Below are positions 22,895-34,796 of a stretch of DNA of 64,000 nucleotides, piece after piece. Source of the DNA: Impatiens glandulifera. Its lineage: Eukaryota; Streptophyta; Magnoliopsida; Ericales; Balsaminaceae. The notes beneath the pieces were generated by a model. It saw nothing but the letters and a program-made list of their open reading frames with translations. It made no database searches and was not told where the DNA came from. Position 1 is the first letter of the stretch; each line of letters opens with the position of its first letter. The stretch covers positions 31,307,751 to 31,371,750 of the forward strand of contig NC_061867.1 of the NCBI RefSeq assembly GCF_907164915.1. The letters run 5' to 3'. The translations under genes were made by a program, and so were the position numbers.

Positions 22895-24281
22895 TGTAGA
22901 CACTCATTTTCACCTCCAAATCTATTTTTCAAATATAAACAATTATTTTTGAAATAAATGAATTAAAAAATAGATAATTTCGGATTTCAATAAATTTAAT
23001 GAGATAATTGACCTAACTTATAGAAACACAACCGTTATGTCATACTTAATATATTTAAGGTGTTTTATCATTTAATAACACCTTAAATAATAAATTATTT
23101 GTTTTTTAAAATAGGAAAACCTTTTTTATGATTAATGAAATTTCGGACATTTTGTTTAAGTAATTAGTTTAATTGAGTTTTTATTAAATGAGTTATTATG
23201 TAAAAGGGTTTTAATTAATCAAATCACCTTAAACATATGATAAAACAAAATAATAAAGTTTTACCTAAAAAAATGTTTTTATAATTCACATTAACGAATT
23301 TATCAAATTTATTTTGTTAAGTTTGTTAATTAGATTTGTTAGATTTGTTTAATTAGTTAAATAACACTAAGTCCATCGCTTTTGAATTTAGTCTCTCCCA
23401 TTCAAAAAAATCATTTTATTTTAATTAGATCTGATTATTTTAGATTAGGATTATTTCCTTTCAAAAAGGAATAATCATTTGATTTTCCTATTATTATTAT
23501 TATTATTAATTAGTTAGGTTAATTAATAATATGATTTTTAAATTAATCCTTTTTTTAGGAGGTTTGAGAACCATTGGTTTGGTTGGGGGCAAAATAAATA
23601 AATAAAAGTGGTGGAAGGACCTAGGAAGGAGGATACATCAAGACTTGGCATCCCTCAACACTATGAATCCCTCCCTCAACATTATGAATCCCTCAAGACT
23701 ATGCATCCATAAGACTAGGAATCTCTTAAGACTTGGTTATTTGATTAATTTAAAAAAATCTTTTTCCAAACCATGTAGGGTATAAAGGGGCCTTGGGCCC
23801 TAAGGTTTTTCAAGATTTCCCTATAAATATGCACTCTTGTGCACTTGCACAAAGGTCATCTTTTTTCATTGCCAACGCCTCTAGGCTGCCTCTCTTTAAG
23901 ATCTCCTTAGAAATCACCAATTAGATTATTTGTCAAAATTGTTGTCTAGGAATAAAAGAATCAATCCATTTAAGTCAAGAAAGAAACCACCTTTGTAATC
24001 TTCTTGACTTCACCCTTTGTTTTTGTCTTTTACATAATAAGAGTGTCTTTGTCATTTCTATTATGTAATGTGATTGTATGTATGATTATTAGCTTAGGTC
24101 TTTAACTTTCTGCATCTTATCTTTGTAAATATATAAATACTATTAACATACATAACATGTAAATAAAATAAAACATAAATTAAAAACAAACAGAAAGTTC
24201 AATTTAAATAAAAGGTTCTTGACCAAAAACTATTACAAAACCTAAATCAGTACTTGAATTGGCTATTTGAAGAACTCTACA
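22895..24281 (+). repeat. probable solo LTR (Ty3/gypsy-like)
   Basis: It starts TGTAGACACTC and ends ACTCTACA, giving TG...CA with a 6-bp terminal inverted repeat TGTAGA/TCTACA. The flanks AGGAC and AAAAC agree at 3 of 5 bases, as an old target-site duplication might. Inside are CCTATAAATATGCACTC, a good TATA box at 23820, and a downstream stretch ending in T-rich polyadenylation-like sequence. No internal region or second LTR is seen. It could instead be a different repeat with coincidental ends. Confidence 0.42.
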
Positions 24282-24489
24282 AAAACAATTGCCTTTTTTT
24301 ATATATTTTTTAAATTTTAGATCTATTGATTTTTGTATATAAATATTTATTCATATGTTAATAAAATTTCTTGAACTTTTGATGCCATTTGGGATCTATT
24401 TGGATCACCATAACTTACTTAGAATAGGGTCAGGTCAAAAACCGGAAGAACAACAGGTCTTCTATTTTAGCGACGCTTAACAGCCACAT

Positions 24490-24690
24490 ATTGCACCTAA
24501 AGCTGACCTATGACCAATGACCGAGCACCGAGGACTGAGGCCGAGCATCTGTGGAACAAGGACCAATAACGTCAACCGAGGACTGAGTACTGAGCACCTG
24601 AGGACCAAGACCGATGACCGAGAACCTAATGATCGAGATTGAGGACCGAATACCGAGACCGAGGACCTAAGGACCGAGACCGAATATTAG
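24490..24690 (+). repeat. GACCGAG short-period repeat
   Basis: Variants of GACCGAG, ACCGAGGACT and GACCGATGACC recur with a 6-9 bp rhythm. Two short frames follow: 24639-24851, Asp/His-rich, and about 24878-25018, very acidic. I cannot assign them to a gene. Confidence 0.55.
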
Positions 24691-26879
24691 ACGAAGACCA
24701 TTCTTTATCGGATTCTGATCTGAATTCATTAAAAGATAAGGATCACATAGACATAAATGCATCTCACCACGATCATCTATTTGAAGGGATAAACATGACT
24801 ATTAATGCCCAACATGGAGCTCTTGATGATGTGTCCATGAACGACAGGTAGTAGCAATCATTGAGCCTATAACCACACAAAGGGACATGATTCAGACGTG
24901 AGGTTCGAACTTGAGCATGATGTAGCCTTGCTTACTAAAGAAGATTAAAGGACAGATTTAGACGATTACCACATCGAGACGGATTCAGAGGAGGATCTAG
25001 ACTATGAGTCTAATCTTTAGAATCCTTAGGCATAGATTTATATATATTTTTGTACCATGCACAACTTGTTGTATGCATGAGTAACAGTGTACTACTCTAT
25101 GATTATAAAAAGTCATCATTTGTGATGCATCTATTTTTAATGAAAATCCAGTTATCAATTTACGAACATCTATTTCTATTCAAGACATATTTGTATTTAT
25201 GTGGTTGAATGTAAAATGAATCGAATTGAAAAAATTAAAACAAAACACAAATATGTGACTTTTCTCTTAGTGGGACTATATCCCTGATAACACGCATTCC
25301 AAACACCCATCCACATGTCGGATCATTAAGTCTACTCTTATAAATACCTAGATGACTGAAAACTTGAAACCATCTCTAATGACTCCTCCACCCAAGTCCA
25401 ACAAGATGTAGGATATGATGAAGTCAATGATGATGGTTATCACGAAGATGTTAGAGAGCATCCAAATCATCAACACAAATGTTGTGAAGTCGGCAATAAA
25501 ACTAATATACACACCTACTACTCCAAGTGGCCCCACTCTAGGTACTTGACATATTCCTCCCTTTTTCTTTTGTACCAACCACCACTTAATGCTCATGTGC
25601 ACGATTCGGCTTCGTTTAACATACTAGACATCCCTATCCATGAACAACCCTGGTACCCTAAATATATGCGAGCTTCCATAATACTAGAGTTGGTAACATA
25701 ATACTAGAGTTTTCTTGACGTAGGATTATAGGTTCCTAGTGGATCAATCAAAACAATACTGATGTCGTTACCTTATTTCCGTCACGTTCAGTTGAACATG
25801 AGCTTCCAAGCATTAATTGAGTAACCATGATCTCATCGTCCGAGACTGAAATTTCTTAGCACTAGAAGATAGAACGAGCAGACGATGTCTAAGGAATCTC
25901 CATGCGTGCAATTGAGGTCTTGGAAACTGGCAATAATAGAATGCATCAAGTGAAAGAGGAAGACGACAAACTATCATTTTAGCTTTCCAGGATTCATCCT
26001 TTCAAATTTCCTGAACTCATGTTATGTGTTCACTTTAGCCCCTGGACCATCCATTCTTTTAAAATTCATCATAAATTTATTAACATAATTAATTTAATTA
26101 ATTCATAATAATTTACTCCCTAAATATTTTACATATGTGCAATTAGATCTCTAGACTCTTTCAACGTCCAATTTCGCCTCTAATTTCCAATTTTGATTTA
26201 TTTTTATAAATATAAAATACTTCGACCGTTGTGCTATTTATTCACGTCCAATTTGACTACCTTTATATATGTCCAATTTTAGCAATAAATTTCCAATTTC
26301 AACGCTTTATAAATTTCTTAGGACACCAAACAACCTTGATTCATCAAATGGTGTCTCTAAATTATTTTCGAAAAAAATTTAAAATTTTAAGAATGGTCAA
26401 AAATATTTTCTAGAAGAAAAATATTTTATCATAATTCTTAGAGCCCGTTTGGAAAATGACCTAACTTTGAACATTCGTATCTTAATTTCTACCACTCAAA
26501 AAAATATAAAAACAAGACTTATTTAACTTCCATGAAAATTTTCAAATTTTCAAGACTTATTTATAAAAACACACATTTTAGTAGTATCATATCGGGAGTT
26601 ATGTACCTTCAAAAATTCATATATGTCAAAAAAATAATTTAGAAAACTTATATACATATTAATAAATAATGTCAATTTTAATATTATCTTAATTTTATAT
26701 TTTTACATAAAAATGTTATAAAAACAAACTTGTATGTGTATATATATATATATATATTATTTAGGATCTTTATATAATATTTATAGACGAAAGTGAAAGC
26801 CTTGATGCTTTTTCAACTGAATCCATCAAAGGTGGTTACACGAATACTAGTATTGACAACAAAGTCTTAACATTCGACG
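24691..26879. other. AT-rich intergenic DNA, no gene recognised
   Basis: Contains the acidic frame ending at 25018, an isolated hydrophobic minus-strand frame at 25348-25602 and a (TA)n tract at 26738-26758. No domain recognised. Confidence 0.4.
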
Positions 26880-27789
26880 ATATTATAGTCCACAAATAGA
26901 ATTTGAAGAGGGACAAGGAATTTTACAACATATAGAAATGCTTGTCAACCAATTATAAAACATAACTTTAATTTAAATTTCCACATTGTCCAAAACTCCA
27001 TAAAAGCGGTCAAACAGGACTTATGAATACAAAATTAAAGTACTATTTTATAAAAGGGTTTGGCACTTTATATCCAACCTTTGTGTCTCAAAATTTATAA
27101 TGAGATAATCTGAATAAAGGGAATGTCTGTTTTGGTATAACCAAATTCTGGTACCCATTTCCAACTCCAAAGAATGAAGACTTTTGTGAAGAAGAAGTAT
27201 GAAGTTATTCCTTCAATATATAAATTTGCTTCTTGTTTCTTCAAAAGTTGTGGCATGATATCGCTCCATTTATCAAAGAAGATTTTAATTTCTTATGGTA
27301 GAATTTTTGGACTAGGACCAAAACAGTAAAACCAGTTTATGAACTAGTGAGGAATGTCTCCTCAATGAACATTCGCGCATACCTTGATGAACCAAGAATT
27401 TTTATATCTATTATTATCGTAATTAAGTGTCTTAGTGAATGTATCACAGTAATCCTAATAATTGAATTTAATTTTCGTTTTATTAAATTAAAATTCTCTT
27501 TCTTTCATTGAGGATATTCCCCAATTATCTAAGGATTTTGCCTTTTTTATTATTATTTTGCTGAAATTATAAATATCTTTATTTGCGCTAGAGAAATGTG
27601 ATATTTCACATGATCCAATTTGAACAAGTATTTTTTCGTAAAACATATGGGACTTATAAGTCCTTAATGGGTGTGGATGTGTTATCCAAATACCTTTGTA
27701 TTATTGTCCATGGCTCATTTTTCCATTTGAGGTCTTTTTCTTCTAGGAGAAATATAATTTCTCTGTTGTAAATCCAATATTATTGGATT
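26880..27789 (-). pseudogene. caulimovirid polyprotein C-terminal region, decayed
   Basis: On the minus strand FGPSPKILP (about 27305) and aromatic segments downstream match, from memory, the region past RNase H in florendo/petuvirus-type polyproteins. Several stops and frameshifts. 27330-27780 is weakly matched, and the left limit is approximate. Confidence 0.5.
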
Positions 27790-28396
27790 TTATTTCATCA
27801 TCGCCAAATATTTTAGCATAAGTGGATGGTCTTTTTGACTCATGAGATCTTGAAAGAGATCCATTACTATGAGCTTCTTTTTTCCATATTGAGATATAAT
27901 CTCTAGTGTTCTGCCTCTTCTTCTAAGAGAGGAGGGTCCCCTTCCTCTATTACAGAAAGGTTTAAAACTCTTTATGTTTATTCCTGTAAATTTAATAAAT
28001 TCACGAGTCAAGAAATGAGGAAGAGTATTTTCTTTCCCCTTTTTATACGTTATTTCAAAATCAAATGGGACCAAATGAGCTTTCCATCTTGCAAACATTT
28101 GTTTTGATATATCATGTATGAAATCTTTTTGAAACATAAATTTAGCTGCGTTGCAGTATGTTAATATAATAAATTTTTGATTGTATAATCGTCCTGAAAT
28201 TTTAAAACGCATTTTACTATAACAAGTATTTCTATGGTGATTGTTGCATAATTTTTTTGAGATTCGTTCCATTTTCCATAATAGAATCTGACAAGATAGA
28301 CTTGTTTTGTTTTTGGATTATTCGAGTCAATATTCCACTAAATACTATGTCAGACGCATCAGTTTCAATTACCTGATCCCAATTTGGGTTATTTAT
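27790..28396 (-). pseudogene. caulimovirid RNase H, 3' part
   Basis: ETDASD, the first RNase H acidic motif, lies near 28350. FARWKAHLVPFDFEITY and LPHFLTREF (28000-28110) close the domain. The N-terminal side was separated from RT by the LTR insertion ending at 28397, with further frame breaks near 28260 (frames 28459-28232 and 28272-27790 overlap). Confidence 0.82.
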
Positions 28397-29343
28397 TATT
28401 AAGATCGGGATCGCCGAAGGAGACTGGGGGTCTCGATAGGATGAACGCTTACACAACACGCTGGGTGATACTAACTCGGTTAGAAATTAATATCGGTCTC
28501 AATACTAGACAAGTTGTCACAAACTCTTGAACCGAGTTCAAGTGTAGAACTGTTCGTTTCAACTTAAAGCAATACAAACACGGTTTAGACAGCAACAAAA
28601 ATAACACAAAGTAAGAGGAAAAACACGACACGAGAATTATGGATGTTCGGAGATAAAGCTCATACATCACCCCTTCTTCTCGACCTCGAGAAGGATACTC
28701 TTCTCAATATTGAGAAGAGTATTCACTAGAAGATTTGGTTAAATACAACACTCTTGTACACAACCCAGTAGAACAGCTAGGACTAAGTTGTTGCCTTCTT
28801 TCAAACTTCTAGCACACAACACTTGTTGAATAGATATTATCTATTAAACTTACAAACAATCACACAAATGTAAGGATCAATATAAAGGTTTGTATGAACT
28901 GTCTCTCACAAAAGTATTGCTAAGGAAAAGGCTTGAATATTTGTAGAAAGAGAGTTATTTTTTATTTGCACGAGAGCTCTGATCTTCAAGTCTTGTCTCT
29001 TCTCTCTTGTTTTTGTTCTTCTTTTAATCTTCTAATATATTCAAAGCACACAGCAACGGTCATATTTTCTCCAACGGACATATTGACTTCAAATAACAGT
29101 AGTCCCTGTGTGACAGACGGGAGTACTTACCATTCATTATTAAAATTGAACTTATATATTTAATTGAACTTAGTTTAATCCATTCATTATTAAAATTTTT
29201 CATAAATTCTAACAATTATATTCTAACAATTTCTCCCTTTTTAATTATTTAAACTAAATATTCAAAACTTGGTAATTTTATATATAATTGATGGTTAGTT
29301 CTCCTATGTTAATTAACTTAATTTATTCTAACACTTATCATCA
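28397..29343 (-). repeat. solo copia LTR inserted in the pararetrovirus
   Basis: The start TATTAAGATCGGGATCG aligns with the E LTR start TGTTAAGAACAGGATCG, and the end TATTCTAACA matches the other LTRs. Flanks TTTAT (28392-28396) and CTTAT (29344-29348) agree at 4 of 5 bases, an aged target-site duplication. It carries the conserved hairpin core (28665-28695) and a TATA-like GAATATATTAG (29032-29042). At 947 bp it is shorter than the E LTRs. Viral coding continues on both sides. Confidence 0.82.
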
Positions 29344-30120
29344 AGCAAGGAAGTACTTTTACCTTATTTTTTATTCTTTTAATTTCTTTTGTATGGTGAT
29401 TTGACCATGGTATAGGGTTTTTCTTCAACCTATCATATAAGAATGTTGTATCTACTTTTAAGTTTTATAACAGAGAGCTACATAATTGAGGCTGCCTAAG
29501 AATCTTCGTAACTTTGCTTTATCAATAATTATATTTGGGATTTTCTCTACAAATTTTACGTTTCTATTAATATGAATAATGTTTCTTTTTTCAATAATAT
29601 GGCCTAAAAATCTTATTCTTGTCTGGAAAATTTCCTTTTTTAGTTTAGAAATTACTAATCTGTTTTGAGTTATTATAGTCTTAAACATATTCAAATGATT
29701 AAAGTGAATTTCATTTTTTTCGAATAAACTAGTATATCATCAATATAAACGATTATGAATGTACTATAAGGATTGAAAATATTATTCATTATTTTCTGAA
29801 ATTCTAAGGGAGCACTTTTTTAGTCTAAATGGAATCACATTTCATTCGTAATGTCCTATGGGGATATTGAAAGTTTTCTTATATCTATCAGACTTTTAAA
29901 TCTTAATTTGGCAATATCTTAATTTTAAATCGAATTTAAAAAAAATTAAACTATCATATAGTCTGTCTAGTAAATCTTTTTTATTCTTAATTGGATGTTT
30001 AATCCATTTTAATATCTTATTGAGGAGTTTATAATTAATTACTAACCTTGGTACACTCCTTTCGACTTCTGAATATTTATTCACATAGAAAGTTGTACAT
30101 GACCAAGGGGATTGTGATTG
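29344..30120 (-). pseudogene. caulimovirid reverse transcriptase
   Basis: Motifs read KYSEVERSVPRLVINYK and FKFDLK (29900-30084), then after a degraded gap VYIDDILVYS with the catalytic YIDD codons at 29736-29747, and FLGHIIEK and RRFLGSLNYV (29458-29640). These wordings are typical of Caulimoviridae rather than Ty3/gypsy. Several frameshifts and stops separate the blocks. Confidence 0.85.
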
Positions 30121-30990
30121 ACTTATTAGCCCTCTTTGTAAAATAAGGTCTATCTATTTTTTACATAATTCTAGATATTCTTTATTCATTTGGCACAATC
30201 TTTTCTTTGTAAGAATATTATTTCATTAAAATATTCTTCATAGGGTAGTGAAACCATGTGCTTCTTTCTATCCTAGAATGTATTAGGGTGTCCATTACAA
30301 ATATATATTGAAATTTTATCTCTTAGTAAAGAAATTTTTTCTTGTAATCTGAAATTCCCTATTTGGTCACCAATTGTTACAAGACTTATTTCTTGTTTTA
30401 AAAAATATATTTGATCTTGTTTTGATTTGATATTGTCATATATACTATTTAATATTTTAGTAAAGAGTTCAACAATAAATTATAGAAAAATAACGTTTTC
30501 CTAAAAAGTTTCTATAATGCCTTTACTATCGATTTTATTAATTGGGTAAATAGTATTTAAAAATGGGTACCAAATATGACCTGGTTTGAAAGATCTTTTG
30601 CAAGTATAAAACTTTGGACAATGCACTAATTATCAGTACATATGTAGGCTTTAGTAAGCTTATATTGGATTTGGAGTTTATATCTTCCTACATGCCACAT
30701 GGTATGACTTGTTATATGAAAATATCTAGTAGGAATAAATCATTGTTGTATAACATTTAAATCTGTTTCGCTATGAACAAGAGCGGTAAACGACCTTGTG
30801 TAGTGATTATCTATTAGAATGGATATTTTTATGTGTCATTTCTACGATTTGACCATTTTTATTGTAGATAAGAAATTTTCTGAGAAAATATTTTCTTAGA
30901 ATATATTTTCTTCATATTTTCTCTTTTCTTTTGTGATAAGTTTGATTGTTTTTTTGAGGTTATACTCAAGTCTAGTTATTCTTGATTCAT
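30121..30990 (-). pseudogene. caulimovirid protease region, strongly decayed
   Basis: On the minus strand ALVHSETDLNVIQQ (about 30740-30790) sits where the retropepsin D-S/T-G motif is expected, with the active aspartate and glycine changed. Nearby broken frames keep traces of protease-RT linker. Without the flanking RT and coat-protein matches I would not have recognised it. Confidence 0.45.
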
Positions 30991-31279
30991 GTATAACATT
31001 TTTCTTTTTTAATATTTTAATTTAAGATTATTGATTTCTCTATAAAGATTTTGGATAGATATACTTTCTTCTTTGTTCTGATATTTGTTTATATGTTTGT
31101 TCATTACCTCATTCATATTATAAGATTTATTATAATTTAAAATTTTACCTTCTGTTTCTTCTCCTCTAGAGGACGAAGTTCCTTCTTCAGTATTGAATTT
31201 ATCTATGATCTGCATTCTTAATTATGAGTTCTTAATGGCTTTAGTAATTCAAAAGCATTATTAAAGGTTAAAATATTAA
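30991..31279 (-). pseudogene. coat protein-protease linker of the pararetrovirus
   Basis: A 68-codon frame (31009-31215), Asn/Lys/Glu-rich, with QNLYREINNLKLK at its end, which looks like a coiled coil. The position fits the segment between coat protein and protease. No assigned function. Confidence 0.4.
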
Positions 31280-32290
31280 CTTTCATATATGAGAATTGGG
31301 ACATGATCCTATATAATTATGATTTTTTGATATTTTGATTGATCAATGTTATTAAATTCTCTCTTAGGACATTTTAATCTTGATTGACATGGCTCACATT
31401 TAGAGTCTTCTGAGCTTAATTCTGAAATGTTCTCATTATTTAGAACATCTAGTTTAGAATTATGACTTATTGAGTCTAAGTCAAGTTCTTCAGACTTTGA
31501 GTTTTGAAGAGTTTGGATTATTAATCTTTTTGTGTCTTCTGGGATTTCAAGATTATTAATAATTCTCTTTGCCCAACAGTAATTTGATGTGTGTCCAAAC
31601 TTTCCATAGTTGTGACACTTCCTATTACTTTTGGAATTTTTTGATCTTGTTCGAAATTTGTCATCCTTTCTTTGATTTTTCATTTCTAAATGTTTTTGGG
31701 AGAATTTTTTGTATTTATGAAATTTATTGTATTTTGACCTCCTATCATTGCTAGATGTAGAGTTATCTAGACCGAATTGTTGACATAATTGACCTAATTG
31801 TTTTCTTTCATTTAAACTTTGTCTTTTTAATTTGTTGGTTTAGCATAATTTCTTTACATAAATCTAATCCTTCTTGAATACATGTATCTATACATGTATA
31901 GTTTTTATATGGTATCATTGTATGACTCTTTTTGAGATTTCTTTTGACTCTTTCAGTAAATAGGCTTGGGAGTCCGTCAATAAATTTTGATTTCCAATGT
32001 ACATTATTATATTTTAGGAGTTCCATACTCTATTAAGAAAGGTATCTTCATATCATCTAAAATCTGAGAGTGTTTTACTCCTTAGATTTTTTAATAATGT
32101 ACTAATGGTATCGCTATTATCACTAAATCTTTTTGTGAAGTGTTCAATGATATCGTTAAAAATGCAAATAAGAGATCATGAATAGGTTCGGTGTTTGATT
32201 ACATTAGAAAAAAGACATCGACGCTATGTCCATTGTTCCTGTCTAACCAACTATCTTTATTCTATTTTTCTTGTCATTTATGAAAATACG
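31280..32290 (-). pseudogene. caulimovirid coat-protein region
   Basis: The frame 31808-32026 holds YNNVHWKSKFIDGLPSLF, a coat-protein core type of segment. The frame 31309-31683 begins with a basic stretch and then CHNYGKFGHTSNYC, a CX2CX4HX4C knuckle whose second Cys is Tyr, followed by an acidic Ser/Asp/Glu-rich tail ending in C-x2-C pairs. Between 32040 and 32290 similar coat-protein sequence continues in broken frames. Confidence 0.68.
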
Positions 32291-32344
32291 TTATTTATAT
32301 TTTATTTTATAAATTATTCTTCTGAAATTTAACATAAGGTTGTG

Positions 32345-32645
32345 AAAATTACCGATTTTTTCAGTATAACAAAATATCGTACTACAAAATGTTGAAAATA
32401 TCAATTTTTTGGTATTCTGAATAAATCTTTAGAATAAGGTGTAAATACTTAATACCGAAATTATCGGTACGATATGTTACCGTTACTAAAATTATCGTTA
32501 CAATGTCGGTATGAGTTTTTCAGTATTCCAGTATAAAATATTTATAAGTAAATAAATAATGATTAATAAAAATATAAATAACAAAATCTTAAGATTCATT
32601 TATTAAATTAGACTTACGAAATCAACCTGAACTTTCTAACCAAAC
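32345..32645. repeat. MITE-like repeat, left half
   Basis: ATCGGTACGATAT-type words recur (near 32370 and 32460-32480). The start CGATTTTTTCAGTATA resembles the reverse complement of the right half's end (CGATTTTTATCTATATCG at 35024-35041). The halves flank the retroposon at 32656-34786, which appears to have split one element. Confidence 0.4.
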
Positions 32646-32655
32646 TAAGATGTGT
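32646..32655 (+). repeat. target-site duplication of the retroposon (left)
   Basis: TAAGATGTGT, repeated exactly at 34787-34796 right after the A-run. Confidence 0.75.
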
Positions 32656-34786
32656 CAAAGCAGCTTTGGAGATTTCCGGTGGGAATTTTCTGGTGATTTT
32701 CCGACGAAATTTTCCGGCGATGAATTATAGAAATTCTTCTTCAAGAACGTGCACATCATTCTACACAACAATAATAACAAATCATAAATTCAATCGCATC
32801 ACCGAAAAAGCAAGAAACGTCGTTTGTCGATTGAAATACGATCGGCGTGATCGACACGGTTGGCAGAATACAATCGACGGCATGATCAACACGGTTGGCA
32901 CAGCACAATCGACGGCACGATCGGTATGAACGACACGATTAACACAATCAACACGAACGATACTATTTGCGAAGTAAGTATCGATACCTTAAATCTCCTA
33001 GAATTTTGTTGGTAGCTTTTCTGGATACTTATTTCCTGATTGCGAATGTCGGTGTGTTCTCTAATCTTTGGTGTTCTTGGAAGATTGCCTTTCGAAACGA
33101 TTTTGTCACTAAATCGTTAGGGTTTTTGAATTGCCCTATTTCTGCATTTACTATATTTTATTAATTTGTTATGCTCTTCAACTATGCAGAAAAAGAAAAG
33201 TAATAAAGCAAAGGAAGTCAGAGAGTTTGTTATGGAAGGTCTCAAGGAGATTGCTGAAGAAGTAATTCAAGAAAAACAAAACAAAAGTAAAGGAAAATCA
33301 AATGTTGTGAAAAAATCTGAAGACAATAATGCAAGAAAGTAGAGGAAGAAGGTTTTTGAAGAAAATAATGTAGGAAACAAGGAAAGAAGGAAGAAGTTTG
33401 GAAGGTTAGCTACAATGAGAGAGCCAATCTATTTGGCCTCAAAAACCAGATCACCAATCTTCTGATGCGTTTTAAAAAAGGAGATATTGTACTTAATTCT
33501 TTTTTTGAATTTAAAATTCCTAATGAAGTAGAAGAAAAGTGCAGAAAGGAATGGGAAAATATGGTGATAGGGAATTATATTGGAAAAAATAGAGTATCAT
33601 TCCCAATCACTAAAGAAGCTTTAATGAAATAGTGGAAGGAAAATGGGCTGGAGAAGATCTCTGTAAATATTCATGAATTTTCTTCAATTCAAAAATGGGT
33701 CAAATTTGGATGAAATTATGGAACATGGGCATACATATATTGGATCCAACTGTATGAAGTTGGAAAGATGGTCTGAAGATTTGAACCTGTTAAGTAAATC
33801 TAAGGAGACAACACAAATATGGTTCAATCTTTGGAATATCCCTACACACATGTACAAAGCAGAAGTCATTAGACATTTTGCAAGGTTATTGGGAAAACTA
33901 TTATACATGGACCCAATAATATAAGGAGGAAAGCATCTATCCTTTTCTAGAATTAATATAGAGGTGAATCCTCGTAGCACATTACCGAATAATATGACAG
34001 CAGTCGATAGAAAAGGAAAATCTAATGTCATGGAATCACTTATGAGTGTAGACTAGACAGGTGTGCATTCTGCAATTCTTTTCAACATGCCAATACGAAA
34101 TGTGCACAAGCTATGGAAGATGAGTAGAAGATACTGAAAGGCGAAGAAGCAAAAAATCATGACAAAGAAACAGGAGAGTCTAAAAGCAAAGAAAAAAATG
34201 TGGAGGAAGAGAAAGAAGTAGAAACCAATGAGGACTCTGAAAATGAAGAAAGAAATGAAATTGAAGAAAATATATTAAGAGGGTTTCTATTGAAAAAGAG
34301 AATAAATATAGCAATGAAATAGAGAAAGAAGAAGATGAAGGAAATTGATTCTCAAACAAGTCAAGCTGTAAAAATCCTGAAAAATAACAAGTGAACAGCC
34401 CAAAAATCCTGAAAAATAATTATTTCTATCAAATGAGAACGAGTTCATATAAAGAAAAAAATCAAAATAAGAATATGCAGTATTCATCAACCTCTTCAGT
34501 TCATCCCCCTTTTATTGCAAGAGAAAAGGGAAAAGGAAGACAATCTATTGATATAACAGATTGGTATGGAAATAAAAATCCTGATTGGGATAATTAGGAT
34601 TTGATGCAGTGTATAATCTTTGTTTGTAATCTTTGTTTGTATGTTTAATTTCTACTAATTATTTTTTTTAGGGTCGTTTGATTGTCATCATATAATAATA
34701 GCTAAGGTTTGTCTAACTTTGATCCTTGACCCTCCCAGTTTTGGAATTTTAATGAAATGGTTTTAACCGTTTTCCCAAAAAAAAAG
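32656..34786 (+). mobile_element. non-LTR retroposon with DUF4283-type ORF, RT absent
   Basis: The insert is bounded by a 10-bp target-site duplication and ends in a run of nine A plus G, the signature of target-primed reverse transcription. It has a GC-richer 5' leader with TTTTCCGGCGATG, one purine-rich ORF1-like coding region and a TTTTAATGAAATGG 3' end common to plant L1-type LINEs. At 2.13 kb there is no endonuclease or RT, so it is non-autonomous: a LINE deletion derivative or a retroposed DUF4283 gene. Confidence 0.72.
33189..34597 (+). pseudogene. DUF4283 / zinc-knuckle ORF1-like protein
   Basis: Starts at ATG 33189 with a Lys-rich segment (QKKKSNKAKEVREF). The DUF4283 core is spread over stops: FPITKEALMK, then KLERWSEDLN, IWFNLWNIPTHMYKAEVIRHF and LLYMDPI (33673-33924), a fold common in LINE ORF1 proteins. 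In another frame CAFCNSFQHANTKC (about 34060-34100) is a CX2CX4HX4C knuckle, followed by a Glu/Lys-rich acidic tail ending near 34597. It would bind RNA. Frames are broken by several stops and at least two shifts. A GTAAGTATCG donor-like site near 32970 and TATGCAG near 33195 hint at an intron in the leader, unproven. Confidence 0.6.
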
Positions 34787-34796
34787 TAAGATGTGT
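34787..34796 (+). repeat. target-site duplication of the retroposon (right)
   Basis: TAAGATGTGT, identical to 32646-32655. Confidence 0.75.

Larger units (their letters stand above)
26880..32290 (-). mobile_element. endogenous pararetrovirus (Caulimoviridae), degenerate
   Basis: Minus-strand sequence in the caulimovirid order: coat-protein region with a zinc-knuckle remnant (31280-32290), protease remnant (about 30500-30860), reverse transcriptase (29344-30120), RNase H and a conserved C-terminal region (26880-28396). The layout fits the single long ORF of petuviruses or florendoviruses. The movement-protein part expected upstream of the coat protein is not seen, and the virus is cut by a solo copia LTR. 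Frames are broken many times; it is a fossil. Described from short motifs only. Confidence 0.82.

Noticed and set aside
25348..25602. A small membrane protein gene on the minus strand
   Set aside because: Isolated, no homologue recognised, no promoter or neighbouring exon; hydrophobic frames arise easily in AT-rich DNA.
29458..30084. Ty3/gypsy reverse transcriptase
   Set aside because: The wording around VINYK, FLGH and FLGSLNY, the coat-protein region upstream and the FLTRE end of RNase H fit Caulimoviridae better.
33684..34031. A 115-codon minus-strand frame
   Set aside because: Antisense to the DUF4283 ORF, whose motifs and zinc knuckle are on the plus strand.
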